From positions 1 through 15,695 of the forward strand of contig CAZSVE010000077.1 in assembly GCA_964610175.1 (NCBI GenBank): 15,695 nt of DNA, in the 5' to 3' direction. How positions within the stretch are numbered: the first letter of the stretch is position 1; every line of letters begins with the position of its first letter. The DNA comes from CAZSVE01 sp964610175. GTDB taxonomy: Bacteria > Pseudomonadota > Gammaproteobacteria > HK1. Positions 13,294 to 15,695 of this stretch are shown in pieces. A program made the position numbers and the translations under genes. Below the pieces are notes generated by a model, which saw only the letters and a program-made list of their open reading frames with translations, was not told the DNA's origin and searched no databases.

Positions 13294-13827
13294 TCATATT
13301 CCGTTGGAATCGGCGTCACGCGCCTCGGAATAGGCGCTTTTGGCGATAGACATCGCAATATTCGGGCTTTCCGGATTCACGATAAGCGCCTGCTGCGAGG
13401 GCGACACCAGCACATCCATATCCTCCATGGGTATCGCCCCCAAAAGCACCTGATCGCCGAACACCATCGCGCCGGAAAAACAGGCACGGTTCTCGAACGT
13501 TACTATCAACGGCCCCATGTAGGGAACCAGGTGTTTTTTGCTATCCGCCGTTGTGACTTCACGTTTATAAAGCTCATCGAGTCGAAGTTGCAAGGCCACA
13601 TGCTCCGGTATACACAGATGCAGCGCGCCCGTATCCACCAATGACGTCACATCGAGCGTTTTTATATTCTTGTCTCTTGGGTTCGACAGTCCGATTCGTG
13701 CACTAGCGAAACTTCGCCTAGAACCGACAAAGCATGACTCATGCATCGGTAAAGCGAAATAGGTATTTTGTAAAATTCGACGCATTCGCGAAGATGAGCG
13801 GAAAATAAACAAATCGATGAGACCCAT
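13294..13827 (-). CDS. Clan AA retropepsin-like aspartic protease with in-frame repeat insertion
   Basis: 177 aa. The catalytic loop is LVDTGALHLCIPEHVALQL (D65-T66-G67), followed by REVTTADSKKHLVPYMGP, the CFSGAMVFGDQVLLGAIPMEDMD flap/strand region and NPESPNI, the layout of bacterial single-domain retropepsin-like proteases. Family members known to me start directly MGxxxxxIxLxNPR...; here MGLIDLFI is followed by about 37 extra residues (9-45) before GLSNPRDKNI. That insert is exactly repeat copy D. The start is secure: GGGAG lies 7-8 nt before the ATG, and the first eight residues fit the family. So the element entered the gene between two conserved parts and kept the frame. The protein may still fold, since the insert precedes the catalytic strand. 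Substrate unknown. Upstream of proS in the same operon. Confidence 0.87.
   Translation of the reverse strand: MGLIDLFIFRSSSRMRRILQNTYFALPMHESCFVGSRRSFASARIGLSNPRDKNIKTLDVTSLVDTGALHLCIPEHVALQLRLDELYKREVTTADSKKHLVPYMGPLIVTFENRACFSGAMVFGDQVLLGAIPMEDMDVLVSPSQQALIVNPESPNIAMSIAKSAYSEARDADSNGI
13693..13809 (-). repeat. Dispersed ~105-bp element, copy D, inside the aspartic protease gene
   Basis: Minus-strand reading TTTATTTTCCGCTCATCTTC, then GTCGAATTTTACAAAATACC, then TTGTCGGTTCTAGGCGAAG; co-linear with copies A and C. It encodes FRSSSRMRRILQNTYFAL...FASARI, in the same frame as the open frame of the other copies. Protein homology puts the insertion at 13693-13803 (111 nt). No clear target-site duplication was found; ATCG occurs on both sides but is too short to be convincing. 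Confidence 0.85.
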
Positions 13828-13842
13828 GTTTTTTCTCCCAAT

Positions 13843-14133
13843 TCACAACACCGCCGTCACCACATTACTCCTCGCGCCATCCCCCGCCTTATTCGCCGCC
13901 ACCACGCAAAACTCGAACTTCTCCCCCTGGGGTTGATTCGATACCCGCGCTTCGGTTTCCATGGCCGTATCGATCCGGGTCCAGGCGTCATTCCCCGGCG
14001 CCCGACGCTCGACCCGATAGGCCGACACCTTGCCGCCATCAGGATAACCGCCCGCCACAATGGAACCAGGAACCGATGCCGGACGTTCATGACCGGTTTT
14101 TCGACTCAGAACGTTCTGCCATTCCAGCCCCAC
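13843..14133 (-). pseudogene. Fibronectin type III domain remnant
   Basis: The C-terminal about 65 residues of this frame read DGGKVSAYRVERR, WTRIDTA, then GEKFEFCVVAANKAGDGARSN, a textbook FN3 beta-sandwich C-terminal half (YxVxxR ... FxVxAxNxxGxGxxS). The N-terminal part lacks the first FN3 strands, there is no convincing start, and it overlaps the end of the tautomerase gene at 14106. It is most likely the tail of a former larger protein left beside the aspartic protease gene. A short expressed FN3 protein is possible but less likely. Confidence 0.6.
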
Positions 14134-14450
14134 ATGGAGGGCGAGACATCGGAGAAGACGATGTAAGTGCGATCTTGCGGGATACCGAGCTCCGCGAATA
14201 ATAATTCACAGAGGACGCCGGATAGTTCCGTGGTCTGCGATTCGGACAGATTGAGCCCCTTTAGTTCCACGAAGGCGAGCGGTTCATCGCTGCCCCCGAA
14301 GGTCATGGCACAATCGGTGTCCAGATAGGTCATCATGTAACGTTCGGGTTTGCCGAGCTGCGAGGCAACGCTTGCGGAGGCCTTGGTGAGGAGGGATTTT
14401 TTGTCGGCGCTATCTACGGAAATGTTGGATTGAATCCTGAGGTATGGCAT
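14106..14450 (-). CDS. MIF-like tautomerase family protein
   Basis: 114 aa, the size of macrophage migration inhibitory factor. MPYLRIQSNISV places Pro2 as the N-terminal proline after Met removal, the catalytic base of the tautomerase superfamily. Further MIF-type motifs: LGKPERYMM (Lys33), MTFGGSDEPLAFVELK, DRTYIVFSDV and the end WGWNGRTF. Family members are trimers with ketonase/enolase-type activity; the natural bacterial substrate is generally unknown. A GGGGGA run lies about 8 nt before the ATG. An upstream extension to 14672 passes through a repeat arm and is rejected. It sits between folK and the FN3 remnant on the minus strand. Confidence 0.93.
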   Translation of the reverse strand: MPYLRIQSNISVDSADKKSLLTKASASVASQLGKPERYMMTYLDTDCAMTFGGSDEPLAFVELKGLNLSESQTTELSGVLCELLFAELGIPQDRTYIVFSDVSPSMWGWNGRTF

Positions 14451-14538
14451 TTTTCTATCCCCCGAAATCGAGAATCGAGTGAATGTGATGCCCCTGTGGG
14501 GCGGGTTTCCGGTAAGTGTTGCCAATATATCAGAAGCT

Positions 14539-14559
14539 TCATCTCGACCGAAGGGAGAG
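14539..14559 (+). repeat. Lone arm of the MITE-like inverted repeat
   Basis: TCATCTCGACCGAAGGGAGA matches the left arm of the element at 15513-15593 with a single difference. No matching right arm follows, so it is a fragment. It lies in the 218-nt spacer between folK and the tautomerase gene. Confidence 0.6.
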
Positions 14560-14668
14560 GTGATATACCCACCCAGATGGGGAAACCTTCCGAAATTTTG
14601 TCTTGGGCATTTTGTCTTCTCGGCACATGAACCACCATGGCGCGGGGTTTTCTCCATGATTGCCGATA

Positions 14669-15184
14669 TCATTGGCCAATCCCATTATCGTCCACGGATA
14701 TGTCGAAGGGAACGAGCCAGATTTTTTGGCGGGTCTTGTCGAATTCGGCCCATAACCGCGCGAAGGTGCGCCCGTCGCTGGGATGGCGGTGCGTACCTGC
14801 AATCTCGGAGAGCGGCCTCAAGACAAAGGCATGAAGAAGAATGTCGTCACGCGGGATATCGATTCCTGGCTGCCGAATTTCCTCATCACCGTACAACAGG
14901 AGATCGAGATCCAGGGTCCGGGAGCTGTAACGCGCCCCATCTCGGGTGCGGTTGCATTGGTCCTCGATGAGATGAAGCGCCCGGGTCACGGCCCGCGGTG
15001 AATCGGAGGTGTCGAACCCGATTACCAGATTGAGAAAGCGATCCCCCTGGAATCCGACGGGATCGCTTTCATAGACTCTCGACGCCAGCAAGGGACCGTA
15101 TTCGGCACGCAACCTGCCCATGGCAAAGCGAATGTTGCGTTCCCGGTCGATGTTGCTGCCGATGCCGATATAAACCCTTGCCAT
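14669..15184 (-). CDS. folK: 2-amino-4-hydroxy-6-hydroxymethyldihydropteridine pyrophosphokinase
   Basis: 171 aa HPPK, which transfers pyrophosphate from ATP to 6-hydroxymethyl-7,8-dihydropterin in folate synthesis. Motifs: ARVYIGIGSNIDRERNI at the N-terminus; VYESDPVGFQGDRFLN, the pterin-side loop; RYSSRTLDLDLLLYGDE, containing the R-x-x-D-L-D HPPK signature with its Mg-binding aspartates; and IPRDDILLHAFVLRPLSEIA, typical for this family (usually P-R/H...R.FVL.PL). The ATG at 15184 matches the family start; a GTG three codons earlier (15193) is possible, and neither has a strong ribosome binding site. First gene of the minus-strand series inside the window. folB or folP partners are not seen, so folate genes are not clustered here. 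Confidence 0.95.
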   Translation of the reverse strand: MARVYIGIGSNIDRERNIRFAMGRLRAEYGPLLASRVYESDPVGFQGDRFLNLVIGFDTSDSPRAVTRALHLIEDQCNRTRDGARYSSRTLDLDLLLYGDEEIRQPGIDIPRDDILLHAFVLRPLSEIAGTHRHPSDGRTFARLWAEFDKTRQKIWLVPFDISVDDNGIGQ

Positions 15185-15193
15185 GGTGGTCAC

Positions 15194-15512
15194 TGTTTCG
15201 ATTTCCAGGTCTTGAATGGATGGGGGATCTTATTGGGAGGATGAGGAATCGAAAAAGAGCGCCGGTGCCCAGAGCGTCGGTACCCAGCCCCGTGCCCCGA
15301 GGGAGCTCCCGACTTCGAGAGAAGTGGGTGGATAGCACCACCATTCAAAGGCTTGCGCTCATCTGCGGACCGGGTTCGAGAACAAGCGGGATGGGAGAAA
15401 TTCAGGGGAAGATCGGCTTCTTTTCTCCCGTGAAGCTTCGCTGATTTTGACGTTTCATACGACCTAACCCGGCAAAGCCGGAACCAAAATTCCATCGCAT
15501 GGATAAAGGATA
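15194..15512. other. Gene-free spacer upstream of folK
   Basis: No convincing gene on either strand. It should hold the folK promoter, but no clear -10/-35 pair is recognised. Positions 15356-15387 contain CGCTCATCTGCG followed by GGTTCGAGAACAAGC, which resemble the two ends of the 105-bp element joined after an internal deletion. Confidence 0.4.
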
Positions 15513-15593
15513 TGTCATCTCGACCGGAGGGAGAGATCTTGTGCATTTGGAATTTTTCAAGTCAGAAGATTTCTCGCTACGCTCGAAATGACA
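15513..15593. repeat. 81-bp MITE-like inverted repeat
   Basis: The left arm 15513-15540 (TGTCATCTCGACCGGAGGGA...) and right arm 15566-15593 (...CTCGAAATGACA) pair at 23 of 28 positions. The 25-nt centre is AT-rich. Ends TGTCAT/ATGACA are perfect. Nonautonomous element or REP-type hairpin; no transposase is present. A one-arm relative is at 14539-14559. Confidence 0.8.
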
Positions 15594-15695
15594 GATTAAA
15601 AAATCTTTTGATCGTTTTGTTCGAGATCTTCCGGGTAACTGACTGATATGTTTTGACCTGTCAAGGTTCCTTATAGTGGAATGGATAAACCCGTG

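Noticed and set aside
771..13809. CRISPR array from the repeated 105-bp units
   Set aside because: The copies are far apart, diverged, in both orientations and without regular spacers; no cas genes.
14451..14672. N-terminal extension of the MIF-like tautomerase
   Set aside because: The catalytic proline must follow the start Met, so translation must begin at 14450.
15190..15546. 118-codon minus-strand frame upstream of folK
   Set aside because: No domain; it runs into the MITE-like repeat and has no ribosome binding site.

Overview
The window looks like chromosomal DNA of a gammaproteobacterium of moderately high GC. The evidence is the bacterial-type ProS with an insertion (editing) domain, a yebC-ruvC pair, a TAXI-type fused TRAP permease and an NDUFA9-like reductase. 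The accessory content (a Uma2 protein, a PD-(D/E)XK protein, a TIR-STAND protein, a clan AA aspartic protease, and decayed toxin-antitoxin and FN3 remnants) and the many small repeats suggest a repeat-rich, reshuffled genome. Sulfur-oxidising symbionts and their relatives are one group with that character, but this placement is inference from gene content; no marker gene for taxonomy is present.

Layout. 154-696 (+): small PD-(D/E)XK-type nuclease-like protein. 1023-2885 (+): fused 4TM/12TM TRAP permease without a neighbouring binding protein. 3485-4444 (+): Uma2-family protein. 4726-5469 (+) and 5578-6126 (+): YebC and RuvC. 6170-9511 (+): large TIR-STAND-NTPase-TPR protein, a candidate antiphage sensor/effector, closely following ruvC. 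9791-10711 (+): NDUFA9-like NAD(P)-binding protein, then a decayed higA antitoxin remnant. The rest lies on the minus strand and is transcribed from right to left: folK (14669-15184), a MIF-like tautomerase (14106-14450), an FN3 remnant, a clan AA aspartic protease (13294-13827), proS (11538-13256) and an AT-rich DUF1353-like protein (11017-11481).

The most interesting layer is the repeats. A roughly 105-bp element occurs four times (771-874, 3222-3326, 4601-4707 reversed, 13693-13809 reversed). It keeps one reading frame open in every copy. One copy sits inside the aspartic protease gene and adds about 37 codons without breaking the frame; another forms the leader of yebC. This resembles, in behaviour only, the protein-invading palindromic elements of Rickettsia. 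A second, GC-rich palindromic REP-like block is embedded in frame in the TIR-STAND gene (about 8561-8765). A third family forms an inverted pair of 30-bp palindromes at 9515-9544 and 9653-9683. A fourth, MITE-like 81-bp inverted repeat lies at 15513-15593, with a lone arm at 14539-14559. The TRAP permease also carries an AT-rich segment of about 47 codons bounded by an imperfect direct repeat. In-frame gene expansion by small repeats is therefore a recurrent theme.

Functionally, yebC-ruvC joins translation quality control and recombination. TIR-STAND is likely defence. ProS and FolK are housekeeping. The TRAP permease imports an unknown solute. No tRNA, rRNA, CRISPR array or transposase was seen.
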